Shown here: piece by piece, positions 1 to 9,290 of the stretch
Layout: every line of letters begins with the position of its first letter
How positions within the stretch are numbered: the stretch's first letter is position 1
DNA from: Methylomonas albis
GTDB lineage: Bacteria > Pseudomonadota > Gammaproteobacteria > Methylococcales > Methylomonadaceae
Length of the DNA: 64,000 nucleotides
NCBI RefSeq assembly: GCF_014850955.1
Contig: NZ_JACXSS010000001.1
Coordinates: 124,001 to 188,000, forward strand
Reading direction: 5' to 3'
Notes under the pieces: model-generated
Seen by the model: only the letters and a program-made list of their open reading frames with translations
The model's database searches: none
Told to the model about the DNA's origin: nothing
Position numbers and translations under genes: made by a program

Positions 1-1533
1 TTGCGCGATTCCGCCAACAATGATTTGGATGCCGGTACTTCGCTGGTGGGCAGTAATGACGAAGTGCCGGCCGGCGACGAGCATTGCCCGGCCTTGACCG
101 GCGGCGATGTTGGCTCCGGTACTACGATGGACGTGACTGTGCAGCGCCCGGCCGATTGTCCAAAGCAGGCAACTTGGTATGTAAAGAAACATCCGGTGGC
201 TTTTACCCTGAATTTCAATCAGGGCGAAGCGTTTTTAAACTGGTGGGATGCGCAGCCGCGCGTGCAAAGCTTGGTCGGCAATCGCTTTGTGCAAGGCCTG
301 TTTTTTGGCTTGTTGCAAAGCCTGAAAGTCAAAGCCGAGCAACTCAATCTGGAAGGTCTGCAAGGCGAGTTTCTGGCGCAACTGCTGCGCGACGCCATCG
401 CCGCCAATGCCGAGCTGCATTACGACATGGCCCACGCCAGCCAGGGCTGGGTGATCAGTTACTCGCGTAGCGATAGCCAGTTTGCCGATCAAGCCATGCC
501 GGCCTTGGCCGGCGTGTTGGCAACTAGTGGTTACCGCCTTAACAAATTGCCGGAACCGATCCTGGAAACCCGCATTGGTTTGCAAAAACTGTTCTTCACC
601 CAATTCCGGGAACGGATTTATCTGGCGCAAAGCCTGGAAGCCTTGCTCAACGTCATCGACAGCATCTCCCCGCAAAGCCGCCGCAGCGAAGCGCCGCTCA
701 GTTTGACCTTACGCAGCGAAGCCTTTATCGAGAATTTGCTGCCGGTGCTGACCGGCTCGGCAAGCTATCCGCTGCAATGGGATTTTGCGCTAAAAGACGG
801 CCAATTGGGTTCGATGACGCTTCCGGCCGCCGCCTGGCAATCCCAATTGCACAGCCAGTTGTTTGAAGGCGTATTAGCCAGCATCCCGCACGATGCCTTT
901 GCCGGCGTCGCCGCCAGCTTGGCGCTGTCACCCGATCTGACTACCAAAGACTGGCAAGCATTGGCAGCAAACGGCCCGTCTGCGACGCCCCCCGGTACCG
1001 CGTCGGCCGGCGTGGGCTTTGTTTGGGATTTCACCGCCGACAGCCCGACCGGCGCGGTCGGCGTTATCGTCGCCAATCCCCAGCAGCCGCAAGCCAGCGC
1101 TGCTTATGCACAATATTTAAAAAATCCGGATTTCGGCGCGGAATGTGCCGGTGGCAGCTTGTTCCTGGCCGCCAGCTCGGAGAGCCTGCTGATTCGGATG
1201 AAAGACGCCTGTAACAAACAGTCTTTGAGCCCTTTAGATTGGCAACGCGGCATCGAGAAACAGCGCATGCAAGCCGCGCAACTGACAGCCTTCGTCAATC
1301 CCGGCGCGGCCGCGCGCGAACTGTTTCTGGCCGGCGGCGCGGGCGTTGCCCAAGAAGCCAACGAGTTTGCGCCGCGCTGGCAACAAGACTATGAAGCCGC
1401 CAAGGCGGCAATGCGGCAGGAGGGGGATAAGTTGTTTTATAGCTTGCCGATTTTGAGTTATACGGGGCGGGTTGAGGGGGATGCTGGTGCTGTTTTGGAA
1501 GGTAGGTTGGTAGCTCAGGAAGGTGGGAAATGA
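1..1533 (+). CDS. Hypothetical protein upstream of alpha-2-macroglobulin (5' end cut by window)
   Basis: The frame is open from the first base, so the true start and any signal peptide probably lie outside the window; at least 510 residues are seen. I do not recognise a domain with certainty. The protein is soluble-looking, rich in Ala, Leu and Gln, and has no obvious membrane segment in the visible part. In enterobacteria a DUF2138 protein (YfaA) is encoded beside the alpha-2-macroglobulin YfaS. The size and the position before such a gene make that kinship possible, but this is inference from context only. The last ~30 codons switch abruptly to C-poor codons (GGT, GGG, GCT, GTT, GAT), unlike the GCC/GGC-rich body. 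The stop is followed within 40 bases by a structured repeat that separates it from its likely operon partner. Confidence 0.6.
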   Translation: MRDSANNDLDAGTSLVGSNDEVPAGDEHCPALTGGDVGSGTTMDVTVQRPADCPKQATWYVKKHPVAFTLNFNQGEAFLNWWDAQPRVQSLVGNRFVQGLFFGLLQSLKVKAEQLNLEGLQGEFLAQLLRDAIAANAELHYDMAHASQGWVISYSRSDSQFADQAMPALAGVLATSGYRLNKLPEPILETRIGLQKLFFTQFRERIYLAQSLEALLNVIDSISPQSRRSEAPLSLTLRSEAFIENLLPVLTGSASYPLQWDFALKDGQLGSMTLPAAAWQSQLHSQLFEGVLASIPHDAFAGVAASLALSPDLTTKDWQALAANGPSATPPGTASAGVGFVWDFTADSPTGAVGVIVANPQQPQASAAYAQYLKNPDFGAECAGGSLFLAASSESLLIRMKDACNKQSLSPLDWQRGIEKQRMQAAQLTAFVNPGAAARELFLAGGAGVAQEANEFAPRWQQDYEAAKAAMRQEGDKLFYSLPILSYTGRVEGDAGAVLEGRLVAQEGGK

Positions 1534-1571
1534 GTTGGTTTTTACGTGTTTTTGAGTTGTTCGGGAGAGGT

Positions 1572-1817
1572 GTCGCTAGCGCGACGGGTGTTTTAATGTC
1601 GGTTCTCGGCCCGACAGCCGAGATACTTTCTTTTGCATCGCCAAAAGAAAGTATCCAAAGAAAAGGCGACCCGAATGCCGCTTATTCCCTGCGCTCCTCG
1701 CTTTTGGCGGGGGTTGCCGAAAGGGGCTTCCTGCCCCTTCGGCAACGCGATGCATCCGTGCATCGCCCCTGCGGGCTATTCCCACCAAAAGCTCCGGTGC
1801 TCGGCGCGGCATACGGG
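1572..1817 (+). repeat. Dispersed structured repeat, copy 1
   Basis: One of five ~250-bp copies of a GC-rich repeat. In order it holds a small hairpin at its left end (GTCGC/GCGAC), a TCTCGG/CCGAGA stem, a perfect 14-bp stem at 1622-1655 (GATACTTTCTTTTG with its complement, 6-base loop), then a stem starting GCTTTTGGCGG that encloses three further hairpins. It ends near GGCATACGGGA. Long open frames across it exist only because stop codons are scarce; I do not regard them as genes. It faces copy 2 in opposite orientation. Confidence 0.85.
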
Positions 1818-1904
1818 ATAGATATCCCTTCTGACTTTCAAAGGTATTGCTTAAAGCAGAGCTTTAAAATAAATGTTATTACCTGTTAGATTGCTTTGAT
1901 TTAT

Positions 1905-2309
1905 ATGTCAATTCAAGCTCATATAGCGGGTTTCACTTTTAGTACCGTAACACTCAGTTATGAAATTTGGTTTTGGTCTGACTTATTCCTATTTTCAAAA
2001 ACTGTTCACCTTCCAAATTGGACTTATTTTTTGCCAAGCCCTATTGATGCTCCAAAATATATCGCATTTTTATGTTTAATTCCTTTGGTGTTAACGTCTA
2101 AAACTCAGAGAATGGCTTGGGCGTCAGTTGGTATTTCTTTGCTTATTTCGCCAATCCCTACGCTAATAGATCATTTTCTTGATTTAAGAGTGTATGGCCA
2201 ATCTTTTATAGGGTATGTAATTTTAAATTATTTTTGGGTTATTTTATTTGATTGCTTTATTCCTGCGTTTTTATTGCTGGTTGTGCGAGCACTTTTATTT
2301 AAAGAATAA
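1905..2309 (+). CDS. Small AT-rich multi-pass membrane protein, unknown function
   Basis: A 134-residue protein starting at ATG 1905 (a TTG nine bases earlier is also possible). It has about four hydrophobic segments: residues ~5-30, ~45-60, ~68-82 and ~100-130. It ends with a short charged tail (FKE). No family is recognised. The DNA is clearly AT-rich compared with the flanking genes, and the gene sits alone between two convergent structured repeats, interrupting what looks like an operon between the upstream hypothetical gene and the alpha-2-macroglobulin. This suggests acquired cargo. No good ribosome binding site is visible, so expression is uncertain. Confidence 0.5.
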   Translation: MSIQAHIAGFTFSTVTLSYEIWFWSDLFLFSKTVHLPNWTYFLPSPIDAPKYIAFLCLIPLVLTSKTQRMAWASVGISLLISPIPTLIDHFLDLRVYGQSFIGYVILNYFWVILFDCFIPAFLLLVVRALLFKE

Positions 2310-2320
2310 ATAGACACCAT

Positions 2321-5300
2321 ATGACTAAAAGAAACTCCGATTCAAATTTTACTATAAAAGCCTACGAAATTAATAAGCGCTTTCCAATTCGAGTTGGCTT
2401 AAACCCGCATGCCGCGCCGAGCACCGAGGCTTTTGGCGAAAATAGCCCGCTAGGGGAGCGGCAGGGATGCAGCTCGTTTTCGGAGGGGTTGGGAAGCCCC
2501 TTCCGAAAACCCTCGGCAAAAGCTGCGGCGCGCAGGATCAAAGCGGCATCCGGGTGGCCTTTCTTTTGGATACTTTTCTTTGGAGAAGCAAAGAAAAGTA
2601 TCGCGGCTGTCGGTCCGCGAACTGACATCAAAATACCCGTCGCGACAGCGACACAAAATCCCAGCGCGCTACTTAAAGCCATCAGCCATTTCTTGCGGCT
2701 AGTAACATTACTAACCGCTACCGCTTCATGGGCCGGCAGCCCATTCTACTTAACCGCCGAACGCAGCTTCACCAACAGCGAAGCGCCCAATATCCGCCTG
2801 GACTACACCCTTACTGACCAGCCCATGCTATTGCGGGTGCTGAAAGCCAATAATCTGGAATCCTTCCTGGACGGCCAATTCAACGTCAGCCGCAGTTACG
2901 AGCAGCCGGTTAGCGAGCTTAATCCCGGGCATTACTTCGCCAAGGGTCTGAACAATGCGCAATCGCCGTTAAAGTTGTTGCGCGGCATGCTGGATGTCGA
3001 GTTTCGCAAGTCTTTAAAAGAAACCAACTTCAGCGGCTCGGTGCTGACTGTCACCGAAAAGCCTTTGGTGGCGGTGCCGCAGCAGGTTTTAGTGGCGCCG
3101 CCGAAAGGGTTTAGCGTCGTGAAGGAAAACTATCTGGATTTGCTGCGCAACGGCCAGCAAACCCATGATTTGGGTTGGTGGTTTAACGAAGACACCTGGA
3201 GCGAGCATCGTTATAAAGTGCGGCAAGTCGCGCTCGACCCATTGCCGGACGGCATTTATTTGTTGCAAGCGGTGCAAGGCAAGAACGAAGCGCAGTGTCT
3301 GATTCAGGTCAGCAGTCTGGCGGTGCAGGTCAAGCAATCCAGCGAGCAGCTGCTGGTGCGGGCCATGAACCGCGACTTGCAGCCGCTGGCTGGTGCCAAA
3401 GTCAGTTATCGCGATGGTCGCGGCCGCTGGCAAACCTTGCCGGCCAGTACCAACGCTGCCGGCGAGCTGAGCTCTAATAATCCCGATGGCGTGTTGGATG
3501 GCAAATTGCTGGTACGGGTCGATGCGCCGGCCGCTAAACCCGGCGAAGCGGCGCGTACCGCGTTGACCGCTACCGACTTTTTGCCGACGCAAGCCAAGGA
3601 CGACGCGGTATTCGTGATGACTGACCGGCCGATCTTCAAGCCTGGCGAGACGTTTTATTACAAAGGCATCGTCCGCAATTTGCAGGACGGCCAGTTGCGG
3701 ATTCCGGCCTTTCAATCCAAACAAACCGATGTGTCGCTGATTCGTGCCGACGGCAACGCCACCGGCTTGCAAGCTCAAACGCAGTTGACCGACTTCGGTT
3801 CGTTTTCCGGCAGTTTCGATCTCGATGCCAGCCAGACGCCGGGCTTGTATCGTTTGTTGGCGGAGATCGATCACAAAGCTTACGGCGGCGAATTTCGGGT
3901 GCGCGATTACATCAAACCCACCTTTTACCTGGAATGGCTGGATCGCAGCCCGCTGGTGCAGGCTGGCCAACCGTTCAAGTTAAAATTCCGCGCCAAACGC
4001 TACAGCGGCGGCGTGCCGCAGAACGTCAAATTCGAAGTGTTTCTGTACCGGAAAAAGTTTGAAGCACCGCAGTTTGTCACCGAGGCCGGCGCGGGTTTAT
4101 CGGCCGGCAACGATTATTTCGGCCAGGTTAAATCCGCCGCGCCGTTGACCCAACCGCAACGCTTGTACAGCTCTATTGAAGAGCGGCAGGCAGTCGATGC
4201 CAGCAACCCCTGGGAAACCGCCGCCAAGCTGGACGAAAGTGGCGACGGCAGCTTTGAATTTACCGTGCCCACCTCAGACAAAGAAACGCCGGATCAGGAA
4301 TGGATTTATTCCTTGATGGTGCGCGCCCAGGATGCGGTCGGCGGCAATGCGATTTTGACCGATAGCATCTACGCCACACTGTCGGAAGCGCAACCGGCGG
4401 TACGTTTTAATAAAACCGTGGCGGCGGTGGGCGATCAGGATTTGCAGCTGCTATTGCAATCCAGCTATGCCGACGGCAAGCCAGCGGCCAAAGCCGGTGG
4501 TGTGGTCGACGTGATGTTGGAACAACCCGGCAGCGGCAAGCGCAGCTTGGTGAAATTGGATTTTGCCACCGACGAGCGCGGCCAGCAAAAGCTCACCATC
4601 CCGGCCCTAAAGGAATTCGGCCGGCTGACCGCCGTGGCCCGCTTGGAAAGCCTGGATGGCAAAAATCTTAGCCATCCAGCCAGCTCACAACCCAGCACTT
4701 TAATCGTGGCCGGCAATGGCGGCGAGGCGGTGGCGGACAATCCAGAACTGGAATTGTACACACCCACCACCATCCTCAGCCCCGGCGAGCAAGCCAAGGT
4801 GTTTGCCTTATTGCCCAAGGCCTGGGGTAACAACGAAAGCGGCGAGATCTGGGAAACCGTGGCCGGCGCGCGTTTGTTCGATAGCCGTAGCGCCCAAGCC
4901 CAAGGCCGCAGCCGCTGGTTTGAGGTGACTGCCAAACCCGAATACGGCACCGGCTTTTACCACACCGTGACCGTGCCGGTAGCTGGCGGCAAATACAAGG
5001 AACAAACCCTGGGTTTTAGAATTGTGCCTTGGGAAAAGCGTCTGCAGATTGCCATCGAGCCGGAAAAAGCCGAAACCGAGCCGCTGAAACCCACCCAAAT
5101 CAAGTTGCAAGTCAAACGCGCGGACGGCAGCCCGGCAGCGAATACCGAAATCGCAGTGTCCATCGTCGATCGCGCCGTGTATGCGGTGCAAGCCGAGTTC
5201 CGGCCCGGCATTTTCGACTTTTTCTACCCGCTGCAACGCAGCAATTTAGCGACTTTCTATTCCGACGATCTGCAAGGCTACGGCTACGCCGATTTGCTGC

Positions 5301-7519
5301 GCAAACCCAATTTCTCGCTCAGCGCCTTGAAAAGCCAAAGCAAGTTGGCGAAAAAAGCCATGCGCGACACCGCCGGCTGGTTTCCACATGTAATTACCGA
5401 TGCCAAAGGCACTGCGACGATTGATGTGGACATGCCGGCCAACGTTACCGAATGGCTGGTCACAGCGGTCGCCAGCGACAAAGACGGCCGCATCGGCGAA
5501 GCCACCGGCCAGTTCCGCAGCGTCACCGATGTGGCAGTGGATATGGTCGGCCCGCAGTTTTTGCGACAGGGCGATGAAGTGGACGTGGCGGTGAAACTGA
5601 CCAACCACTTGGCCCAGCCGGTGAAACTGTCCGGCAGCATCAGCCTGCCGGACACCCTGCCTTTGCAAAGCGGCGAAACCGCGCCGCAAGCCGAACTGGC
5701 TGCAAAAGCCGAGCAACTGTGGCCGCTACGCTTAAGCGCTAACGACCGGCAAGGTGCGCCAGCGCTGAAGGTGGGCTTGACGGCGCCGGCCGGCGTGCGG
5801 GTAGGCGGTGCCGAGGAATTTGAGATTCCGTTGAAAGCCGCCGCGCTGCCGCAGGTGTTTAGCAGCGTGCAACAGGACAATCTGTTGCGCATAGCTTTGC
5901 CCGCGCAAGCCGAGCCGCGGCAAGTGACGGTGCGGGTCAATTCCGGTCTGTTGGGCGCCGCGCTGCAAGCCGCGGCCATGCTGGTGCAATATCCTTACGG
6001 CTGCACCGAGCAGCTGGCGCACAGCACCGTGCCGAATCTGGTGTTGCTGGATTTAATCGCCCGCGCCGGCCTGCAGCCCGAGCAATTGGGACCGCTGGAA
6101 AAGACTTTGCAACGTGCCAAACAGAATGCGGCGCTGGGTGTGCGCAAATTGATTCAAAATCAAAAATCCGACGGCGGTTTTGCCTTGTGGACTAGCGACA
6201 GTGAAGCCACGGTGCCAGTGACTTTGATCGCGCTGCAAGCCTTGAAATACGCCAACGAACTGCAACTGGAGGGGGTGAATAACGCCTACTACAAAGGCAT
6301 GGAATGGCTAAATCTGCACGGCGAAGGCAATACCCTGCTGGATGGTTTTGTGTTGAGCGGTTTCGCGACGGTGGGTTACTCCTACAACGCGCCCTGGCAA
6401 CAGCAAGCCGATTTTGTCGAAAAAGTTCTGGCTAATGCGCACGCCGGGGCCGACGACTTGGTCGCCGCGCTGCGCATGGTCAAGGCTTACGAAAATCAAA
6501 ACTGGCACAGTTTTAATCAACAGTTCAAAGACCGGCCACAGCTGAAAAACGACTTGGTCAAACGCTTACAACTAGCGTTGGATGCCATCGACCCGGCTAG
6601 TTATCAGCGTCAAGATGGCGCTTTGTATAACAGCTTGGGTTTTGGCTTTGGGCTGCCCAGCTTGGTCTCGTCTGGCTTGGGCGTGTTAAACGATGTGCAG
6701 GCCTTGCCGCCGGCGTTGGAAGCCAAGCTGAAACGCCTGCTGCTGCAAACCCAGCAAAACGGCTATTGGCAATCCACTTATGATACCGCGCAGGTGATTT
6801 TCAACAGTCGCGAACTGCTGAGCAAGGAAGCGGCGGCAGCCGCCAAGCAGAGCGCGCGTAACATCACGGTTAGTAGCAAAGACGGCTTTGTGCTGGGCAG
6901 CTTGCAGCGTATCCCCAGCGGCTATCTGGGCAGCTTTAACCGCTTTGGCGATACCCCGGACCTCAGTGAAATCCAGCTTGCCGAGCTGAGTGCCGACGAA
7001 GTCGCCAGTGCCACAGTCGGTGTTGAAGTGCCGTATCCGGCTGTTGCCGCCCGTGTCGCCGGCCTGGAGGTGCAGCGCAACTTCCGCCGCATCACCGCCA
7101 AGGGCAGCGAGTTGATCGATATGAGCCAGGCCTTGAAACCCGGCGATGTGGTGGTCAGCGAAGTGCGCGTCAAACGCAGCGCCGGCGCCGGCCGGCCGGC
7201 ACCCGGCAGCGAGTATGTTGTGATCGAAGACGGCATCCCTAGTCTGGCGGAAGGTCAGGAAAACGACGAAACCTACCTGGCCGACGCCAAAATCCAAGCC
7301 AAGGACGACAGCTACTGGGCCAACATCAAAGAAACCCAACGCTACCCGGACCGCATCGTCCGCGTCGCCAAACTGCGAGCAGGCGGCGAATTGACCTTGT
7401 ACCAAGTCTGGCGCGTCGCCCGAGCCGGCAACGCTTCAATCCCGCCGGCCAGCGGTATTGATATGTATAACGAGGCGGTGCAGGGGAATAGTTTGGCGGG
7501 GCGGATTAGTGTTAAGTAG
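2321..7519 (+). CDS. Bacterial alpha-2-macroglobulin family protein with thioester
   Basis: A very large secreted or periplasmic protein of the bacterial alpha-2-macroglobulin family, which trap attacking proteases through a bait region and a reactive Cys-Gln thioester. Visible parts: MG2-type region around 'MTDRPIFKPGETFYYKGIVR', repeated beta-rich domains, an A2M region ('AGWFPHVITDAKGTATIDV'), the thioester motif GCTEQ encoded near 6000-6013, and the alpha/alpha-toroid TED domain after it. The open frame begins at ATG 2321, but residues ~28-110 are simply translated repeat copy 2. Homologous protein seems to start near 2660-2700 with the hydrophobic stretch LRLVTLLTATASWA, which resembles a signal peptide. 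TTG 2693 is the only in-frame initiator close to it and has no clear ribosome site. The native start may therefore have been displaced by the repeat. The family call is secure; the N-terminus is not. Confidence 0.85.
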   Translation: MTKRNSDSNFTIKAYEINKRFPIRVGLNPHAAPSTEAFGENSPLGERQGCSSFSEGLGSPFRKPSAKAAARRIKAASGWPFFWILFFGEAKKSIAAVGPRTDIKIPVATATQNPSALLKAISHFLRLVTLLTATASWAGSPFYLTAERSFTNSEAPNIRLDYTLTDQPMLLRVLKANNLESFLDGQFNVSRSYEQPVSELNPGHYFAKGLNNAQSPLKLLRGMLDVEFRKSLKETNFSGSVLTVTEKPLVAVPQQVLVAPPKGFSVVKENYLDLLRNGQQTHDLGWWFNEDTWSEHRYKVRQVALDPLPDGIYLLQAVQGKNEAQCLIQVSSLAVQVKQSSEQLLVRAMNRDLQPLAGAKVSYRDGRGRWQTLPASTNAAGELSSNNPDGVLDGKLLVRVDAPAAKPGEAARTALTATDFLPTQAKDDAVFVMTDRPIFKPGETFYYKGIVRNLQDGQLRIPAFQSKQTDVSLIRADGNATGLQAQTQLTDFGSFSGSFDLDASQTPGLYRLLAEIDHKAYGGEFRVRDYIKPTFYLEWLDRSPLVQAGQPFKLKFRAKRYSGGVPQNVKFEVFLYRKKFEAPQFVTEAGAGLSAGNDYFGQVKSAAPLTQPQRLYSSIEERQAVDASNPWETAAKLDESGDGSFEFTVPTSDKETPDQEWIYSLMVRAQDAVGGNAILTDSIYATLSEAQPAVRFNKTVAAVGDQDLQLLLQSSYADGKPAAKAGGVVDVMLEQPGSGKRSLVKLDFATDERGQQKLTIPALKEFGRLTAVARLESLDGKNLSHPASSQPSTLIVAGNGGEAVADNPELELYTPTTILSPGEQAKVFALLPKAWGNNESGEIWETVAGARLFDSRSAQAQGRSRWFEVTAKPEYGTGFYHTVTVPVAGGKYKEQTLGFRIVPWEKRLQIAIEPEKAETEPLKPTQIKLQVKRADGSPAANTEIAVSIVDRAVYAVQAEFRPGIFDFFYPLQRSNLATFYSDDLQGYGYADLLRKPNFSLSALKSQSKLAKKAMRDTAGWFPHVITDAKGTATIDVDMPANVTEWLVTAVASDKDGRIGEATGQFRSVTDVAVDMVGPQFLRQGDEVDVAVKLTNHLAQPVKLSGSISLPDTLPLQSGETAPQAELAAKAEQLWPLRLSANDRQGAPALKVGLTAPAGVRVGGAEEFEIPLKAAALPQVFSSVQQDNLLRIALPAQAEPRQVTVRVNSGLLGAALQAAAMLVQYPYGCTEQLAHSTVPNLVLLDLIARAGLQPEQLGPLEKTLQRAKQNAALGVRKLIQNQKSDGGFALWTSDSEATVPVTLIALQALKYANELQLEGVNNAYYKGMEWLNLHGEGNTLLDGFVLSGFATVGYSYNAPWQQQADFVEKVLANAHAGADDLVAALRMVKAYENQNWHSFNQQFKDRPQLKNDLVKRLQLALDAIDPASYQRQDGALYNSLGFGFGLPSLVSSGLGVLNDVQALPPALEAKLKRLLLQTQQNGYWQSTYDTAQVIFNSRELLSKEAAAAAKQSARNITVSSKDGFVLGSLQRIPSGYLGSFNRFGDTPDLSEIQLAELSADEVASATVGVEVPYPAVAARVAGLEVQRNFRRITAKGSELIDMSQALKPGDVVVSEVRVKRSAGAGRPAPGSEYVVIEDGIPSLAEGQENDETYLADAKIQAKDDSYWANIKETQRYPDRIVRVAKLRAGGELTLYQVWRVARAGNASIPPASGIDMYNEAVQGNSLAGRISVK
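2403..2651 (-). repeat. Dispersed structured repeat, copy 2 (inverted)
   Basis: Reverse-oriented copy of the repeat also found at 1572, 17292, 21472 and 33724. Stem variants relative to copy 1 are paired. The TCTCGG/CCGAGA stem is TCGCGG/CCGCGA here, the long stem is GATACTTTTCTTTG with its complement (loop CTTCTC), and the next hairpin has arms GTTTTCGGA/TCCGAAAAC. The copy lies inside the open frame of the alpha-2-macroglobulin and is read through in that frame. Confidence 0.85.
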
Positions 7520-7585
7520 GGCGGAGCCGTTAGACGGCCCGCCGGTTTCATTATGCGAAACCGCTAGCGTGTTTCGACTTACGAC

Positions 7586-7987
7586 CTATTCATTTTCTGT
7601 AGCATCGGGCACCAAAAATTTGCCGAGCCCGAGGGACTGGATTGTCTTATTCATAATTCGTGAAGAACTTAGTTGGCCCATTAAAAGAGCTTTTTGTTCC
7701 TCATCTGTAAATTTTTCTGGAGACTTTTTATTCAACAGCCTTATGGCCCATTCTCTAAGAGCTAATTGGTCGCTTCTACCTGGGTTATTATTTAAATTAC
7801 CGAGTTTATCGTCTGGCTTTTGTTCGGTGGATAAAATGTTGAGCGCAATGCGAACATAATCTGAATCGACTTTTGATTGTTCAATTGATGTAGTTACTAA
7901 CCAGCTGGATACAATAAGTGCAACAGGAATTCCGAGTCCGGAAAGCCACTGTATTATAACGCTATTTCTTTTTATAAATCTTAACAT
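7586..7987 (-). CDS. Hypothetical single-pass membrane protein
   Basis: A 133-residue protein with one hydrophobic segment near the N-terminus (residues ~14-32, WLSGLGIPVALIVSSWLVTT) after a basic start (MLRFIKRN). The rest is hydrophilic. No family is recognised. The DNA is AT-rich compared with the neighbouring alpha-2-macroglobulin gene, and the next gene downstream of the macroglobulin points the opposite way, so this looks like an accessory insertion. No Shine-Dalgarno sequence is evident before ATG 7987. Confidence 0.5.
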   Translation of the reverse strand: MLRFIKRNSVIIQWLSGLGIPVALIVSSWLVTTSIEQSKVDSDYVRIALNILSTEQKPDDKLGNLNNNPGRSDQLALREWAIRLLNKKSPEKFTDEEQKALLMGQLSSSRIMNKTIQSLGLGKFLVPDATENE

Positions 7988-8058
7988 TAGTTAATTGTTT
8001 TATGCATGGTTTTACTTGACTAAAGGAACGAAGATAACCAAATTCAAGTGATTTATTT

Positions 8059-8607
8059 TTAAGATCGTTCCTTCGAGTTAATAAATAATTTATTTTTTAG
8101 CATTGATTCAAATTCACTTGATAACAGTAGCTTCCAGTCTGCTCCCTCGCGCCTTAGGCTGAGAATCTCTACTTCAGGTTTCGCAATATTTGAATCTATT
8201 TGTATAACCACATATGCGGAATTGTCTTCGTTTCTTGTAACTGAGCCGAGAATTTTAGGCGATAAAATAAATCCTTTTGTATGGGGGGTAGATAAATAGA
8301 TTACTCTGCTCAGCAAATTATAAGGAGTAGTAGAAGCAACCGTATCGTATGTAGCATCAGCTCCAAAAAAAAATTTAAGTATATCTTTCTGATTCAAAAA
8401 TTCATGGTTAGGGTCAAAAATAGTTATAAACATGGATTTGAACCGCTGAAGCTCTTCTGAATGTATAAATCTCGGGGCGGCCATCAAACCCTCATTTCTA
8501 AGGGAATCAATATACTTTTCGCAAAACTGTTCCGGGGTTTCGCTATCACATAATCCGTATGAGCTAAGGGCAAAATAAACACTCAGATACTTTAAAGTAT
8601 TTCTCAT
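8059..8607 (-). CDS. Hypothetical secreted protein
   Basis: A 182-residue protein if started at the second ATG (8607), which puts a signal-peptide-like stretch (RNTLKYLSVYFALSSYGLC) at the N-terminus; an ATG nine bases upstream is possible. The mature part (SETPEQFCEKYIDSLRNEG...) resembles small periplasmic proteins with an NTF2-like fold in layout, but I see no diagnostic motif. AT-rich, same strand as the preceding small membrane-protein gene, 71 bases apart, so the two may be co-transcribed and co-inherited. Confidence 0.5.
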   Translation of the reverse strand: MRNTLKYLSVYFALSSYGLCDSETPEQFCEKYIDSLRNEGLMAAPRFIHSEELQRFKSMFITIFDPNHEFLNQKDILKFFFGADATYDTVASTTPYNLLSRVIYLSTPHTKGFILSPKILGSVTRNEDNSAYVVIQIDSNIAKPEVEILSLRREGADWKLLLSSEFESMLKNKLFINSKERS

Positions 8608-8830
8608 TAATGGCACTCCAAACCACTTGTTGCTTGAGTTATTTATAAACTATTGAGATAAATAGTCAACGACTTCCTTCAAGCCGATAAGCCGAATTTA
8701 TGGGGTACAAGGTGAAGGCATTATCGCACCGTACGTCATATCAACCGATGAACAAGGCTGATCGGATCGGGGTGACGGGATTGCGTCAACCCGATAAGCC
8801 ACACTCATAAGGCCGTAAGGCGCAATAACC
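8608..8830. other. Intergenic segment with no gene seen
   Basis: This stretch holds short repeated words (GATAAGCC four times; ACGGGATTGCGTCAACCCG) in the style of degenerate REP sequences, leading into the duplicated RAYT unit. I see no open frame with coding character and no RNA gene. Confidence 0.5.
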
Positions 8831-9280
8831 AACACGATAAGCCGCAATAATAGGGTGCAATAGGCGTTAGCCTCATTGCACCGAGTGTTGGCTTTCGAAT
8901 TGGTGCAATACGCTGACGCTATTGCACCCTATACAATCCGAGCTGGTAATATAAAAAGCGGATTACGCTGTAGCCCTCTACCTTTTCGTCGGATATGGAT
9001 CACTTATGTCCAACTATCGCCGTTACCGTATTCCTGGCGGGACTTATTTTTTTACCGTCAATCTGTTGGAACGGCAGTCTAACGATCTATTGATTCGGCA
9101 TATCGATACGCTTCGAGAGGCTGTTAAGCAAACCCGTAAACGTTGGCCGTTTCACATCGATGCCTGGGTGGTGTTGCCGGACCATTTGCATTGTGTTTGG
9201 ACGCTGCCCGATGGTGATGAAGATAACGCTAACCGCTGGCGAGTCATCAAACAAGCATTTTCAAAAGCTTTGCCGGCCAC
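8831..9280 (+). repeat. 450-bp tandem duplication, unit 1
   Basis: Bases 8831-9280 are repeated head to tail at 9281-9730 with a constant offset of 450 bp and only scattered point differences. The unit starts with AACACGATAAGCCGCAATAA, contains a REP (GGGTGCAATAGGCGTTAGCC and its partner arm) and the first 91 codons of a RAYT gene, and ends at TGCCGGCCAC. The few differences suggest a recent duplication. Confidence 0.9.
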
Positions 9281-9290
9281 AACACGATAA
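9006..9290 (+). pseudogene. Truncated RAYT (REP-associated tyrosine transposase), left copy
   Basis: 94 codons from ATG 9006, nearly identical to the first 91 residues of the complete RAYT that starts 450 bp downstream. It includes the HxH-type motif (LPDHLHCVWTLP) of the Y1/IS200-like HUH fold but lacks the C-terminal half with the catalytic tyrosine. The frame runs into the start of the second duplication unit, where it ends after ATTR. It is a by-product of the 450-bp tandem duplication and presumably inactive as a transposase. Confidence 0.85.

Noticed and set aside
1440..1533. Idea that the C-poor gene ends are targets of a diversity-generating retroelement
   Set aside because: No reverse transcriptase or template repeat is seen, and the change concerns C/synonymous sites rather than A residues.
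1..1533. Naming the first gene yfaA (DUF2138)
   Set aside because: Only gene context supports it; I cannot match specific residues to that family.
1530..1889. Open frame of 119 codons across repeat copy 1, and similar ones at 2362-2682, 17270-17653, 21519-21722 and 33649-34128
   Set aside because: They lie within the structured repeat; translation is similar between copies only because the DNA is. No ribosome sites, and open frames run on both strands.
6686..7405. 239-codon minus-strand frame inside the macroglobulin gene, and other long antisense frames (for example 44560-45627, 15681-16451)
   Set aside because: Antisense shadows favoured by high GC and codon bias; the sense-strand proteins have clear family motifs.
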